Assembly: GCA_016716535.1 (NCBI GenBank)
Contig: JADJWD010000002.1
Location: 434,001 to 498,000, forward strand
Source: Betaproteobacteria bacterium
GTDB lineage: Bacteria; Pseudomonadota; Gammaproteobacteria; Burkholderiales; Burkholderiaceae_C
Length of the DNA: 64,000 bases
Reading direction: 5' to 3'
Part shown: piece after piece, positions 43,077-54,075 of the stretch
Numbering within the stretch: position 1 is the stretch's first letter
How the letters are laid out: the number at the start of each line of letters is the position of its first letter
Notes under the pieces: model-generated
Seen by the model: the letters and a program-made list of their open reading frames with translations, nothing else
What the model was told of the DNA's origin: nothing
Database searches by the model: none
Translations under genes and position numbers: made by a program

Positions 43077-45545
43077 TCAGGGCACCCGGTGTGCCTGCGG
43101 CCGGTGCCGGCCGAGCGCCGCTTGCAGCGTGACCAGCAGGTCGGCCTCGGTGTAGGGCTTGCGCAGCAGCGCAAAGCCGGCCGCGTCGCGCAGCGCGTCG
43201 CTGTAGCCGCTCATCAGCACCACCGGCAGGCCGGGGCGCTCGGCGCGCAGCCGCTTGGCCAGCGCCAGGCCGTCCAGCGGCCCCGGCATCACGACGTCGG
43301 TGAGCACCACGTCGAACACGGCGCCGGGCGCGGCCAGCCGGTCGAGCGCCGCGCTCGCGTCGGCGGCGTGCGTGATGCGCCCGCCGTGCTCGGCGAGCAG
43401 CGCCTGCGTCACCTCGGCAAGCGCCTCGTTGTCTTCGACGAGCAGCACGCGCGCCTGCGCCAGCGCGGCGGCCGGCGGCGCTTCGCCGCCGGTGCCCGCC
43501 GCGGTGCCTTCGGCGCCGTTGGCGGTGGACGAGCCGGCAGTGCCTGAGGCGCCGGTGCCATCGGCCGGCAGCAGCATCGTCACCGTCGTTCCCTGGCCGG
43601 CGGCGCTGCTGATGCGCGCCGTGCCGCCGGCCTGCGTGCAAAAGCCGTGCACCTGCGACAAGCCCAGGCCCGTGCCGCGCCCCACCGTCTTCGTGGTGAA
43701 GAACGGCTCGAAGACACGATCGCCGACCTGCGGGTCCATGCCGGTGCCGTTGTCGCGCACGGTGATCGCCACGTAGTCGCGTGGCGGCAGGTCGGCGGCT
43801 TCGCCGGGCGCGGCGTTGCGCGCGCCGATCTCGAGCCGGCCGCCTTGCGGCATCGCGTCGCGCGCGTTGATCGCCAGGTTGATCAGCGCCAGCTCGAGCT
43901 CGCTCGCATCGGCCTTGACGGCGCGTGTCGCCGCGTCGACCTGCGCGCCGACCTCGATGCGCTGGCCGACCGCGCTTTCGACCATTTCCACGAGTTCGGG
44001 CAGATGGTGCTGCAGTTGCAGCGTCTGCATGTGCACCGGCCGCCGGCCGGCGAAGCGCAGCAGGTGCTGCGTCAGGCGCTGGCCCGATTCGACGGCGCGC
44101 AGCATCGCGCTGACAGGCATGCGCAGCGCCGGCTCGGCGTCGGCATGGCGCTGCACGAGTCGGGTGCTGTTGGCGATGACACCGAGCAGGTTGTTGAAGT
44201 CGTGCGCGACGCCGCCGGTCAGGCGGCCGAGCGCCTCGATGCGCTGGCCCTGCGAGGCCTGCTGCTCGGCGGCGCGCGTGCGGCGCACCGCGTCATCGAC
44301 CTGGCGCTCGAGCTCGCCGTGCGCCTGGCGGATGCTGGTGCTGGCCTTGGCGAGCGCGTCCATCACCGCGTCGCACTCGCGGATCGGCATGCGCCGGGCC
44401 GGCACCTCCTGGCCGTCGTGCAGCCGCGCCGCGGCGCGCTCGAGCGTGACGATGCACGCGACGATGCCGCGCGAGACCCACAGCGCGCCTGCCACCGCGA
44501 GTGCCAGCATCACCAGGCCGCCGATGCCCATGCGCAGCAGGTAGCCGGCGACGAAGCCGCCGAACTGCTGGTGCGGCATCGAGACGAGGAAGGTCCAGCC
44601 GGGCGTCGAGGTGCTGTAGTAGCCGACCTGGCGCAGGCCGTCGGCCGTCTCGGCCTCGAACAGCGCCTCGCTTTCGGCGCGCAGGCGCTCGAGCAGTTCG
44701 GGCGCGACCTGCTGGCCGGCCCAGCCCTCGCCGCCAGGGTAGCGCGCGGCGATGATGTGCGCGCTGTCGATGACCGAGGCCACCCAGTGCTGCGGCACCG
44801 CGAGGTCGTTGACGACGCGCTGCAGCTCGCGCGGCAGCAGCGTGACGACGACGTTGGCGACGAGGCGGCCCTCGCGGTAGACGGGCGTGACGATCGAGGC
44901 GCGCAGCACGCCGTCGGGCTGCACCTGCTGCGGCGTGATGAGCGCACGGTCGTGCAGCAGCGCCGGGCTCGGCAGGCGCTGCGCCTGCACGGTGGCGCGC
45001 GGCGGCGGCGTCTGCGCCATGGCGGCGGACGGCGGTGCATGCGGCGACTGGGGTGCCTGCGCTGTCGGCGCGGCGCGTGCCGAGCTGAGCAGCAGGCCGC
45101 GCCCGTCGCGCAGCTCGACCCAGTCGAACATGCCTTCGGTGGCGCCGCGGGCCTGCGCGATGAAGCGGGTGCGGTCGACGTCGTCCAGCTCGGGCAGCTG
45201 GTCGAGCGATCGCGATTCGGCGAGCAGCCGCCCGATCGCCACGCGCTGCTGGATCTCGCGCTCGACGACGAGCGACAACGCACGTGCCGTCTCGCGCAGC
45301 ATGCGCAGGTTGGCATCGCGCTCGGCAAGCGCCGAGTAGTAGGCCATCAACAGCCCGGCGGCCACGGCCGGCAACACCCAGGCCAGCGCCAACAGCAAGA
45401 GGCGCGAGCGGATCGACACGGGCCGGCCCGTCGGGGCGGACGCCGTCGCATCGTCGGCGGGCACCAGCCGCCCGAACCCGAGCGCCAGCCGCTCGCGCGC
45501 GCGGGCATACGACTGTCGGAGCGGGTGAACGACGCGCAGGGTCAT
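43077..45545 (-). CDS. hybrid sensor histidine kinase with periplasmic sensor and receiver
   Basis: The 822-residue kinase has a first membrane helix near residues 46-68, a periplasmic Cache-like sensor region (about 70-350, with VEREIQQRVAIGRLLAES and a Pro/Gln-rich insert near 155-185), and a second helix near 360-382. Then come HAMP, and HisKA with GRLTGGVAHDFNNLLGVI holding the phospho-His, HATPase (NLAINARDAMPQGG, DNGTGMD, GTGLGLSQVHGF) and a C-terminal receiver (LLVEDNEALAEV, TDVVMPG). The HDFNNLL type often has the receiver fused. No output domain. A sigma-54-like site lies 35 bases before the ATG at 45545; the ribosome site is weak. Confidence 0.9.
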   Translation of the reverse strand: MTLRVVHPLRQSYARARERLALGFGRLVPADDATASAPTGRPVSIRSRLLLLALAWVLPAVAAGLLMAYYSALAERDANLRMLRETARALSLVVEREIQQRVAIGRLLAESRSLDQLPELDDVDRTRFIAQARGATEGMFDWVELRDGRGLLLSSARAAPTAQAPQSPHAPPSAAMAQTPPPRATVQAQRLPSPALLHDRALITPQQVQPDGVLRASIVTPVYREGRLVANVVVTLLPRELQRVVNDLAVPQHWVASVIDSAHIIAARYPGGEGWAGQQVAPELLERLRAESEALFEAETADGLRQVGYYSTSTPGWTFLVSMPHQQFGGFVAGYLLRMGIGGLVMLALAVAGALWVSRGIVACIVTLERAAARLHDGQEVPARRMPIRECDAVMDALAKASTSIRQAHGELERQVDDAVRRTRAAEQQASQGQRIEALGRLTGGVAHDFNNLLGVIANSTRLVQRHADAEPALRMPVSAMLRAVESGQRLTQHLLRFAGRRPVHMQTLQLQHHLPELVEMVESAVGQRIEVGAQVDAATRAVKADASELELALINLAINARDAMPQGGRLEIGARNAAPGEAADLPPRDYVAITVRDNGTGMDPQVGDRVFEPFFTTKTVGRGTGLGLSQVHGFCTQAGGTARISSAAGQGTTVTMLLPADGTGASGTAGSSTANGAEGTAAGTGGEAPPAAALAQARVLLVEDNEALAEVTQALLAEHGGRITHAADASAALDRLAAPGAVFDVVLTDVVMPGPLDGLALAKRLRAERPGLPVVLMSGYSDALRDAAGFALLRKPYTEADLLVTLQAALGRHRPQAHRVP

Positions 45546-45579
45546 AGGAGGCGCGTGCGAAGCGCGCCGGCCCCTCCAT

Positions 45580-45595
45580 GGCAACCGGCATGCCC
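45580..45595 (-). promoter_or_regulatory. sigma-54-type promoter of the Cache hybrid kinase
   Basis: GGGCATGCCGGTTGCC on the minus strand matches the consensus except the first base. GC is 35 bases before the ATG. Confidence 0.7.
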
Positions 45596-45624
45596 GCGGC
45601 CCGCCCGAGTCCTCGCCGGCTGCA

Positions 45625-45640
45625 TGGCATTGGGTTTGCC
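45625..45640 (+). promoter_or_regulatory. sigma-54-type promoter of the outer-membrane barrel gene
   Basis: TGGCATTGGGTTTGCC has TGGCAT and TTGC with correct spacing. GC is 67 bases before the ATG at 45707. Confidence 0.7.
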
Positions 45641-45706
45641 GAAACGGGGGGCCATGGCGCGGCGGCTTCGAGCTCGCGCCCATCACTTGTCGAAGGAAAT
45701 CGATCC

Positions 45707-46357
45707 ATGACTCAGCAACAACATGCAGCCCGGATGACCCGGCGCATGCCGGGCGGCCGCCCGGCCGGCCGCACCGCCTTCCTGACCGCGGCGCTGCTGC
45801 TGGCGGGCGGCGCCGCCTGGGCCCAGACGACGACGGCTGGCGGCGGCTGGTCGCTGCTGCCGGGCACGCAGAGCGGCTATGTCGGCATCAACGTCGGCAA
45901 GCCCGACTTCGACGATGTCGGCTGCGGCAGCGCGGCCTTCCCGTGCAGCGACCCCGACGCGCGCTTCCACGTCTACACCGGCGGCCTCATCAACGGCTGG
46001 CTCGGCGCCGAGATCGGCTACGTCTACGAAGGCCGGGCCGACCGTGGCGGCGGCGACGTGCGCGCCGAAGGCCTGAACCTGAGCGCCGTGGCGCGCCTGC
46101 CGATCGGGGCGTTCAACGCCTTCGCCAAGGGCGGCGTCACCTACGGCCGCGTGCGCGTGTCGGCCGACCCCGCCTCGCTCGTGCCCACCGGCAGCCGCCG
46201 CGGCTGGGGCCCGTCGTACGGCGCCGGCGTCGGCTGGGACTTCTCGCCCAGCTCGGGTCTCGTGCTCGAGTGGGCGCGCCACGAGTACCGCTTCCCCGGC
46301 GCCGGCGGCCGCACCGACATCGACTCGATGAGCCTGGGGTACGTGCACCGGTTCTGA
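45707..46357 (+). CDS. outer membrane beta-barrel protein (OmpA-like/porin-like fold)
   Basis: The 216-residue protein has an Arg-rich signal peptide with cleavage near AWAQ (residue about 40). A small beta-barrel follows: SGYVGINVGKPDF, YTGGLINGWLGAEIGYVYEG, NLSAVARLPIGAFNAFAKGGVTYGRVRV, YGAGVGWDFSPSSGLVLEWARHEY, ending GYVHRF with the terminal Phe needed for outer-membrane assembly. It is about the length of an eight-strand barrel. Two Cys flank a loop (CGSAAFPC). GAAGGAA lies before the ATG. A terminator follows. Function unknown; perhaps a lipid-modifying or sealing barrel. Confidence 0.8.
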   Translation: MTQQQHAARMTRRMPGGRPAGRTAFLTAALLLAGGAAWAQTTTAGGGWSLLPGTQSGYVGINVGKPDFDDVGCGSAAFPCSDPDARFHVYTGGLINGWLGAEIGYVYEGRADRGGGDVRAEGLNLSAVARLPIGAFNAFAKGGVTYGRVRVSADPASLVPTGSRRGWGPSYGAGVGWDFSPSSGLVLEWARHEYRFPGAGGRTDIDSMSLGYVHRF

Positions 46358-46385
46358 GGCGCGGCAGCGTCATCGCGCAAGACAG

Positions 46386-46418
46386 AAGGGCCCGCGGAGA
46401 CCGCGGGCCCTTTCTCTT
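46386..46418. terminator. terminator between the barrel gene and the BON gene
   Basis: AGGGCCCGCGG and CCGCGGGCCCT form a perfect 11-base stem with AGA loop, followed by TTCTCTT. It lies between convergent genes and probably serves both. Confidence 0.8.
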
Positions 46419-46471
46419 GCTCACTTGGGCGCTTGGCGTGCCCGATCGGCCTGAGGGCCTGACGCCGATGC

Positions 46472-46795
46472 TTAGCGCACGATGATGTTGTTGCGCACCT
46501 CGCGCACGCCCGGCACGTCGCGGGCGATCGTCGCGGCGCGGTCCTTTTCGCCTTGGCTCGTCGCGAAGCCGGCGAGCTGCACGGTGCCGTTCAGCGTCTC
46601 GACTTCGATGCGCATGGCGCTCACGTCCTTGTCTTCGGCCATGCGCTTCTTGACGCGCGCGGTGATCGCCGTGTCGTCGACGGCCTGGCCGATGGTGCTC
46701 TGACGGTCGGTGACGGCGCAGCCGGCGAAGCCGCCGGCGGCGATGGCGGCGGCCGCGAGGGCGCCGAGGACACGAGGCAGGGAAGCGAAGCTCAT
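46472..46795 (-). CDS. BON-domain lipoprotein (OsmY-like)
   Basis: The 107-residue protein has a lipoprotein signal (lipobox GFAGC, Cys about 26) and one BON domain (DDTAITARVKKRMAED, then RIEVETLNGTVQLAGFATSQGEKDRA and VPGVREVRNNIIV). BON domains bind membrane lipid; OsmY-type proteins are periplasmic and stress-induced. It is divergent from katE with 179 bases between starts that hold two opposed sigma-54-like sites 15 bases apart. Confidence 0.88.
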   Translation of the reverse strand: MSFASLPRVLGALAAAAIAAGGFAGCAVTDRQSTIGQAVDDTAITARVKKRMAEDKDVSAMRIEVETLNGTVQLAGFATSQGEKDRAATIARDVPGVREVRNNIIVR

Positions 46796-46832
46796 CGGTG
46801 TGCTCCTGGGTTGGATGGGGTGCCCCGGGCGA

Positions 46833-46848
46833 GGCAAGTGATGTGCCC
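46833..46848 (-). promoter_or_regulatory. sigma-54-type promoter of the BON gene
   Basis: GGGCACATCACTTGCC on the minus strand keeps GGCAC and TTGC with right spacing. GC is 38 bases before the ATG at 46795. Confidence 0.7.
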
Positions 46849-46863
46849 GTTCGTGGCGGTGGC

Positions 46864-46879
46864 GGGCGCGATGTTTGCC
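46864..46879 (+). promoter_or_regulatory. sigma-54-type promoter of katE
   Basis: GGGCGCGATGTTTGCC has correct GG-GC spacing and TTGC; the -24 block differs at two positions. GC is 96 bases before the ATG at 46975. Confidence 0.6.
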
Positions 46880-46974
46880 TTCGCGGACCCGCTGCCACTG
46901 CGGCTGCCGCGCCCGCCGCGGTCGCCGCTGCCGCGCCGACGGCCCCCGCCACACACGACATCGAAGGCCCGCCC

Positions 46975-49512
<2,538 letters not shown>

Positions 49513-49513
<1 letters not shown>

Positions 49514-50622
49514 CCCGGCCGCAGCCGGCGCGCCAGGGCCGCCTGCAGCACTGCGTGCACCTCGTCGGCGCGGCGCTCCCAGGTCTGCGTCGACACCGCG
49601 GCCAGCATCGTCTGCGTGCGCTGCAATCGCGCGGCCGGCGATTCGCGCAGCAGGTGCTCGCAGGCGTCGATGAACTGCGGCGCATCGGCGGCCACCTCGA
49701 CGGCGTGGCCGTAGAGGCTCACGAGGTCGGCCGCCGCGGTGCCGACGACCGGCTTCTCGCCGGCCAGGTACTCGAGCACTTCGTGCGGACAAGCCGACGC
49801 CGCGGCCGGGCCCAGCGCCAGCGGCGCGAGTGCGAGGTCCCAGCCGGCCAGCAGGTGCGGCAGGCGCGAATACGGCTGCGCGCCGAGCCAGTGGATGTTG
49901 TCGCGCCGCGGCAGGTCGGCATACGCGTGGCCGGTGACAGGGCCGGCGAGCACGAACTGCCAGGCCGGCCGCTCGGCCGCCAGGCGCGCCACGAGCGCGA
50001 GGTCGATGCGCTCGTCGATGACGCCGAAGAGCCCGAGCCGCGGCTGCGGCAGCGCCGCTTGCAGGTGCGATGCGGCGCGTGCATCGGCGCTGTCGGCGTC
50101 GAGCGCCGCGGGCGCGAAGTGCAGCGCGTCGACGGCACCGGGCATGTAGTGCACGCACGGATGGCGACGCCGCCACGCCTCGTAGCCGGCCGGGCCGGCG
50201 GCGAGCACGACATCGGCGCGCGACGCGGCCGTGCGCTCGCGCTGGCGCAGTGGCAGCGGTGCGCCGTCGTACGAACGCGCGGCGTCGTAGACGATGCACG
50301 CCGGCTCCAGCGCCGCGGCCAGTGGCAGCGCGCGCGGCGTGCCGAGCCAGGCGACACGCGCTGGCCCGGCGCGGCGGCCGAAGTGCGCGGCGAGCAGCCC
50401 GCTCACGACGGACATCTGCTCATCCGGCGCATACGGCACCAGCACCTGCAGATGCTCGCCGTGCTGGCGCGCCGCCAGGCGCGGCGGGCCGTCGTCACGC
50501 ACCGGTTCCTCGACGACCACCACCTGCCAGCGCCCGGCCAGGCGGGCGAGCAGATGCCGTGTGCGCTGCATCGCGCCTGCCCAGCGCGTGGGGGAGAAGA
50601 CGATGAGGACCGGGAGGTTCAC
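49513..50622 (-). CDS. TuaH-like glycosyltransferase, 3' end lost in the G tract
   Basis: The reading from GTG at 50622 gives about 370 residues: LPVLIVFSPTRWAGAMQRTRHLLARLAG at the N-terminus (typical of TuaH-like glycosyltransferases that start LPVLIVFSHLRWDFV), then LFGVIDERIDLALVARLAAERPAWQFVLAGPV and LAPLALGPAAASACPHEVLEYLAGEKPVVGTAAADL for the donor site, and TQTWERRADEVHAVLQ near the end. After LARRLRPGA it runs into the complement of the G tract (poly-Pro). Only a few C-terminal residues are likely missing. It probably builds an envelope glycan with the 28-35 kb operon. Confidence 0.82.
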
Positions 50623-50704
50623 GTGGGCACGATCGAGCCCGCGGAGCCGCCACAAGGGCGGCGCCGGGGCCGACAGGTCGACCGACCGCAGTGGATGAAG
50701 GCGT

Positions 50705-51439
50705 TCAGCGCCGCTGCCCCGGGGCGTGCCGGTGCACGGCCTTGCCGCCGGGCTCGTCTTCGTCGAGGGTGTCGGGCTCGCTGGCCGCGCTCACCCCGCT
50801 CAGTTCGCCGGCGTCGTCGCTCTCGCCGGTCTCGTCGGCGCGGTTCGTGCGCGAGCCGGCGCGCAGCGCCGCCGCCGGGCGCTCGCCGCCGTCGGCCATG
50901 GAGCCGGCCGTCGCGAGCGCGCCGTCTTCGGCGCCTTCGCTGCGGCGGCTGCGCATGTTCTCGCAGACCGTCTCCCAGTCGAGCTGGCGTGAGCGCTCGA
51001 GCTTCGGGAACATCTCGCCTTCCTCTTCCTTCACGTGGTGCAGCACGTACTCGCACAGCACGGTGAAGCGGGCGTCGTACTTCTCGTCGCCGGGGCTCAT
51101 CGTGCGCAGCTGGTCGATCGCCGTGTGCGCCGACTCGTGCTCCACCTCCGCCTCGTCGAGCAGGTCGTCGTCGACGACGCCGCGCGCCGCCGGGTACAGA
51201 AACTCTTCCTCGAGCGCCGCGTGCAGCGTCAGCTCGTCGAGCACTTCCTGGACGATCTGCGCGCGCTCTTCGGCGTCCTTCTCGGCGTCGAGCTTCTCGT
51301 AGCGCTTGAACGCCTTCTTGACGCGCTGGTGGTCCTTCTTCAACTCGTCGAGGACTTCGCTGCGCGCGTCCGTGGCGGCGCGGGTCGTGCTGCGGCTGGT
51401 GGTCGTGGGGGTGACGTGTGAGCGTTGGGTTCCGGGCAT
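50705..51439 (-). CDS. hemerythrin HHE-domain protein
   Basis: The 244-residue protein has a disordered Thr-rich start, then an HHE helical domain. Its His/Glu ligands are visible: LKKDHQRVKKAFKRYEKL, LTLHAALEEEFLYPAARG, EVEHESAHTAIDQL and YVLHHVKEEEGEMFPKL. A 90-residue acidic, disordered tail follows. HHE proteins bind a di-iron centre and sense or carry O2 or store iron. The start at 51439 has GGAG 8 bases upstream; ATGs further up have none. It is divergent from rpoN with a sigma-54-like site 69 bases before the start. Confidence 0.88.
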   Translation of the reverse strand: MPGTQRSHVTPTTTSRSTTRAATDARSEVLDELKKDHQRVKKAFKRYEKLDAEKDAEERAQIVQEVLDELTLHAALEEEFLYPAARGVVDDDLLDEAEVEHESAHTAIDQLRTMSPGDEKYDARFTVLCEYVLHHVKEEEGEMFPKLERSRQLDWETVCENMRSRRSEGAEDGALATAGSMADGGERPAAALRAGSRTNRADETGESDDAGELSGVSAASEPDTLDEDEPGGKAVHRHAPGQRR

Positions 51440-51507
51440 CTGAGTTCTCCAGGTCATGCCATCCATTGGGACGCATGGCAAGTGATGAAACGTGCGGGTC
51501 TCCCCAT

Positions 51508-51523
51508 GGCAATCGCTGTGCCG
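51508..51523 (-). promoter_or_regulatory. sigma-54-type promoter of the hemerythrin gene
   Basis: CGGCACAGCGATTGCC on the minus strand has GGCAC and TTGC with right spacing; it differs from consensus at positions 1 and 7. GC is 69 bases before the ATG. Confidence 0.65.
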
Positions 51524-51694
51524 CTTGTTGCCGGTGGCGCCGCCGAGGCCGGCCGGTTGCCGCAGGCTTTACCGCTCTGCGCTGGCGCGCGCCGGCGTCG
51601 GGCGCCGGCCGCACCGGCCGCCCGGCCGCGTGATCTGAATGAAGACAACGACTTGCGGGCGACTTCGCAGGCGTGGCGCTTCGCTGCGATCAGG

Positions 51695-51710
51695 TGGCAT
51701 GCATGTTGCA
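51695..51710 (+). promoter_or_regulatory. perfect sigma-54 promoter of rpoN
   Basis: TGGCATGCATGTTGCA matches the extended consensus TGGCAYG-N4-TTGCW at every position. GC lies 108 bases before the GTG at 51818. It implies that this rpoN is transcribed by sigma-54 holoenzyme, its own product or a paralogue's. Confidence 0.8.
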
Positions 51711-51817
51711 GTGGCTTGGCCCGTCACTCGGCCGGCCGGCCGCGAATCGCGAATCGTTGACTTCGCGTCGCCCGGGCGGCCGGCCTTCCGCCACCCGACC
51801 GCAAGGACGAGAGCCGC

Positions 51818-53326
51818 GTGAACTCCCTGCACCTGCGCGCCGAGCAGCGCCAAAGCCAGACCCTGTCTCCCCGCTTGCAGCAAGCCGTGCGCCTGCTGCA
51901 GTTGTCGTCGCTGGACTTCGCGCAGCTGCTGCGCGAGAAGATGGGCCGCAACCCGTTCCTCGAAGGCGCCGAAGACGCCGATGTCGACGACTCGTTCGAG
52001 CTGCCTTTTGCCACCGCCGACGACGTGCCGACCGGCAACACGACGACGCTGCCGCTGCAACTGGACGTGGCTGTCCCAGCCGACGAGACGCTCGCCCGCG
52101 CCGACGACGGCCGCGACGACATCGGCGGCCTCGGCGACATGGACGGCCGCGACAGCGACCGCGAGCTGTGGCAGGCCGACGGCGCCTCGCGGTCGACGCG
52201 CAGCGAGGGCGGCGAGACATCGGCGCTGGACATGACGCCGGTCGAGCAGTCGCTCACCGCGCACCTGCACGAGCAGCTCATCCTGCTGCCGCTGTCCGAG
52301 CGCGACCTGATGCTGGCGCGCGCCATCGTCGAGTCGCTCGACGAGGACGGCTACCTGCGCACGCCGCTGGACGAACTGGCCGAGGTCATCGAGCTCGATC
52401 CGCCGCTGGCCGAGCCGGAGCTGTCGATCGCGCTGAAGCGCGTGCAGTCGCTCGACCCGCCGGGCGTGGGCGCCCGCAGCGTCGCCGAGTGCCTGCGGCT
52501 GCAGCTGCCGACGATCGAATGCACCGAGACGCGGGCGATCGCCGCGACGATCGTGCGTGATCACCTCGGCGCGCTCGCCTCGCGCGACATCGGCGCGCTG
52601 GCGCGGCAGCTGGGGCTTTCCGAGGCGCGCGTCGAGGCGGTGTGCGACCGCATCCGCCGCCTCGACCCGCGCCCGGGCTGGCGCCTGGGCAACTCGCACG
52701 CGGCCTACGTGGTGCCCGACGTGATCGTCAAGAAGGTGCAGGGCCGCTGGCAGGTGCAGTTGAACCCGGCGGTGGTTCCGCGCGTGCGGCTCAATCAGGT
52801 CTACATCGACCTCTTCGCGCGCCACCGCCGGCCGCAGGACAGCGTGATGGCCGAGCATCTGCAGGACGCGCGCTGGACGGTGCGCAATGTCGAGCAGCGC
52901 TTCTGCACGATCCTCGACGTCGCGCAGGCGATCGTGCGCCGGCAGCGCCACTTCTTCGAGTACGGCGCGATGGCGATGAAGCCGCTCGGCCTGCGCGAGA
53001 TCGCCGAGGAGGTGGGCATCCACGAGTCGACGGTGTCGCGCGTCACGAACAACAAGTACATGGTCACGCCGATCGGCGTGTTCGAGCTGAAGTACTTCTT
53101 CTCGCGCACGATGGTCAGCGCCAACGGCAAGGGCTGCTCGGGCACCGCGATCCGCGGCCTGGTGAAGGACATCCTCGATTCAGAGACGCCGGCGCGCCCG
53201 CTGTCGGACGCGCAGATCACCCGCCAGCTCGCGCAGCAAGGCCTGAACGTCGCCCGCCGCACGGTGACCAAGTACCGGCAGATGCTGAAGATCGAATCGG
53301 TGGATCGGCGGCGAAGGCACGCGTGA
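51818..53326 (+). CDS. rpoN: RNA polymerase sigma-54 factor
   Basis: The 502-residue protein has region I (SLHLRAEQRQSQTLSPRLQQAVRLLQLSSLDF) that contacts activators, an acidic region II (residues about 60-140), the core-binding domain (LDEDGYLRTPLDELAE, SLDPPGVGARSVAECL), a helix-turn-helix (LREIAEEVGIHESTVSRVTNNKYM) and the RpoN box (ARRTVTKYR). It directs polymerase to -24/-12 promoters and needs an AAA+ activator. Its context is not the usual lptB-rpoN-hpf order, so it is probably a second copy. The start is a GTG with AAGGACGAG upstream. A perfect sigma-54 site precedes it. Confidence 0.95.
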   Translation: MNSLHLRAEQRQSQTLSPRLQQAVRLLQLSSLDFAQLLREKMGRNPFLEGAEDADVDDSFELPFATADDVPTGNTTTLPLQLDVAVPADETLARADDGRDDIGGLGDMDGRDSDRELWQADGASRSTRSEGGETSALDMTPVEQSLTAHLHEQLILLPLSERDLMLARAIVESLDEDGYLRTPLDELAEVIELDPPLAEPELSIALKRVQSLDPPGVGARSVAECLRLQLPTIECTETRAIAATIVRDHLGALASRDIGALARQLGLSEARVEAVCDRIRRLDPRPGWRLGNSHAAYVVPDVIVKKVQGRWQVQLNPAVVPRVRLNQVYIDLFARHRRPQDSVMAEHLQDARWTVRNVEQRFCTILDVAQAIVRRQRHFFEYGAMAMKPLGLREIAEEVGIHESTVSRVTNNKYMVTPIGVFELKYFFSRTMVSANGKGCSGTAIRGLVKDILDSETPARPLSDAQITRQLAQQGLNVARRTVTKYRQMLKIESVDRRRRHA

Positions 53327-53331
53327 GACCC

Positions 53332-53385
53332 CCGTTCGGGCTGAGCTTGTCGAAGCAAGCCCCGTTCGGGCTGAGGTATCGAAGC
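53332..53385. repeat. two direct copies of a REP-like unit
   Basis: CCGTTCGGGCTGAGCTTGTC-GAAGC (53332-53356) is followed by a shortened copy CCGTTCGGGCTGAGGTATCG-AAGC (53362-53385). The same unit occurs at 59961. These are dispersed intergenic repeats common in Burkholderiales. Confidence 0.85.
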
Positions 53386-53525
53386 CCGCGTTCGCACGCC
53401 CGCAACGGGCCTCGCGAGCAAGGCCGCGGGCGTGGCGGCAGTCGCCCTGAAGTGGCCGCGCTGCCTGGCGCAACCCGGGGCAGTCCGGATCGAGCCGCTC
53501 CGCGCTGCCGCCACAATCGCCGCCC

Positions 53526-54047
53526 ATGCCCACCATCCCGATGCCGCTGGACCCCACGCCGTCGCGGCTGCGCCCTGCTGCGCCGACCGACTTGCAGGCC
53601 ATCGTTGCCCTGATCCGCGAGCTGGCGGCCTACGAGAAGCTCGAGCACCTCGTCGTCGTCACGCCCGAGTCGCTGCACCCGCACCTGTTCGGCCCGAAGC
53701 CGGCGGCCGAGGCGATGGTGGCCGAGGTGGTGGTCGACGGCCAGCCGCGCGTCGTGGGCTTCGCGCTGTTCTTCACCAACTTCAGCACCTTCCTCGGGCA
53801 GCCCGGGCTGTATCTCGAGGACCTGTACGTGCAGCCCGCCTACCGCGGCCTCGGCCTCGGGCAGATGCTGCTCGAGGAGCTGGGCGCGATGGCCATCGAG
53901 CGCGGCTGCGGCCGCTTCGAGTGGAGCGTGCTGGACTGGAACGAGAGCGCGATCCGCTTCTACGAGCGCATGGGCGCGACGGTGCTGCCCGACTGGCGGA
54001 TCTGCCGGCTCGCCGGCGAGGCGCTGCGGCGTTTTGCCCGCGTTTGA
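53526..54047 (+). CDS. GNAT family N-acetyltransferase
   Basis: The 173-residue protein has the GNAT fold: SRLRPAAPTDLQAIVALIRELAAYEKLEHLV, the acetyl-CoA loop VQPAYRGLGLGQMLLEEL and FEWSVLDWNESAIRFYERMGA. It belongs to the diamine/thialysine acetyltransferase (SSAT-like) group. The substrate is likely an amine or amino-acid analogue. A CACAAT -10 box lies about 10 bases before the ATG. An internal ATG at 53541 is possible. The 199 bases after rpoN hold the REP units and no gene. Confidence 0.88.
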   Translation: MPTIPMPLDPTPSRLRPAAPTDLQAIVALIRELAAYEKLEHLVVVTPESLHPHLFGPKPAAEAMVAEVVVDGQPRVVGFALFFTNFSTFLGQPGLYLEDLYVQPAYRGLGLGQMLLEELGAMAIERGCGRFEWSVLDWNESAIRFYERMGATVLPDWRICRLAGEALRRFARV

Positions 54048-54075
54048 GCAGCGCCCGATCAGCGGCTGAGCCGCT

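Larger units (their letters stand above)
51440..51817. promoter_or_regulatory. 378-base divergent control region hemerythrin/rpoN
   Basis: There is no gene here. It holds a minus-strand sigma-54-like site (51508-51523) and a plus-strand perfect one (51695-51710), about 170 bases apart, with A/T-poor sequence between that could hold activator sites. Unlike the tight divergent pairs elsewhere in the island, this gap is long enough for an enhancer. Confidence 0.6.
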
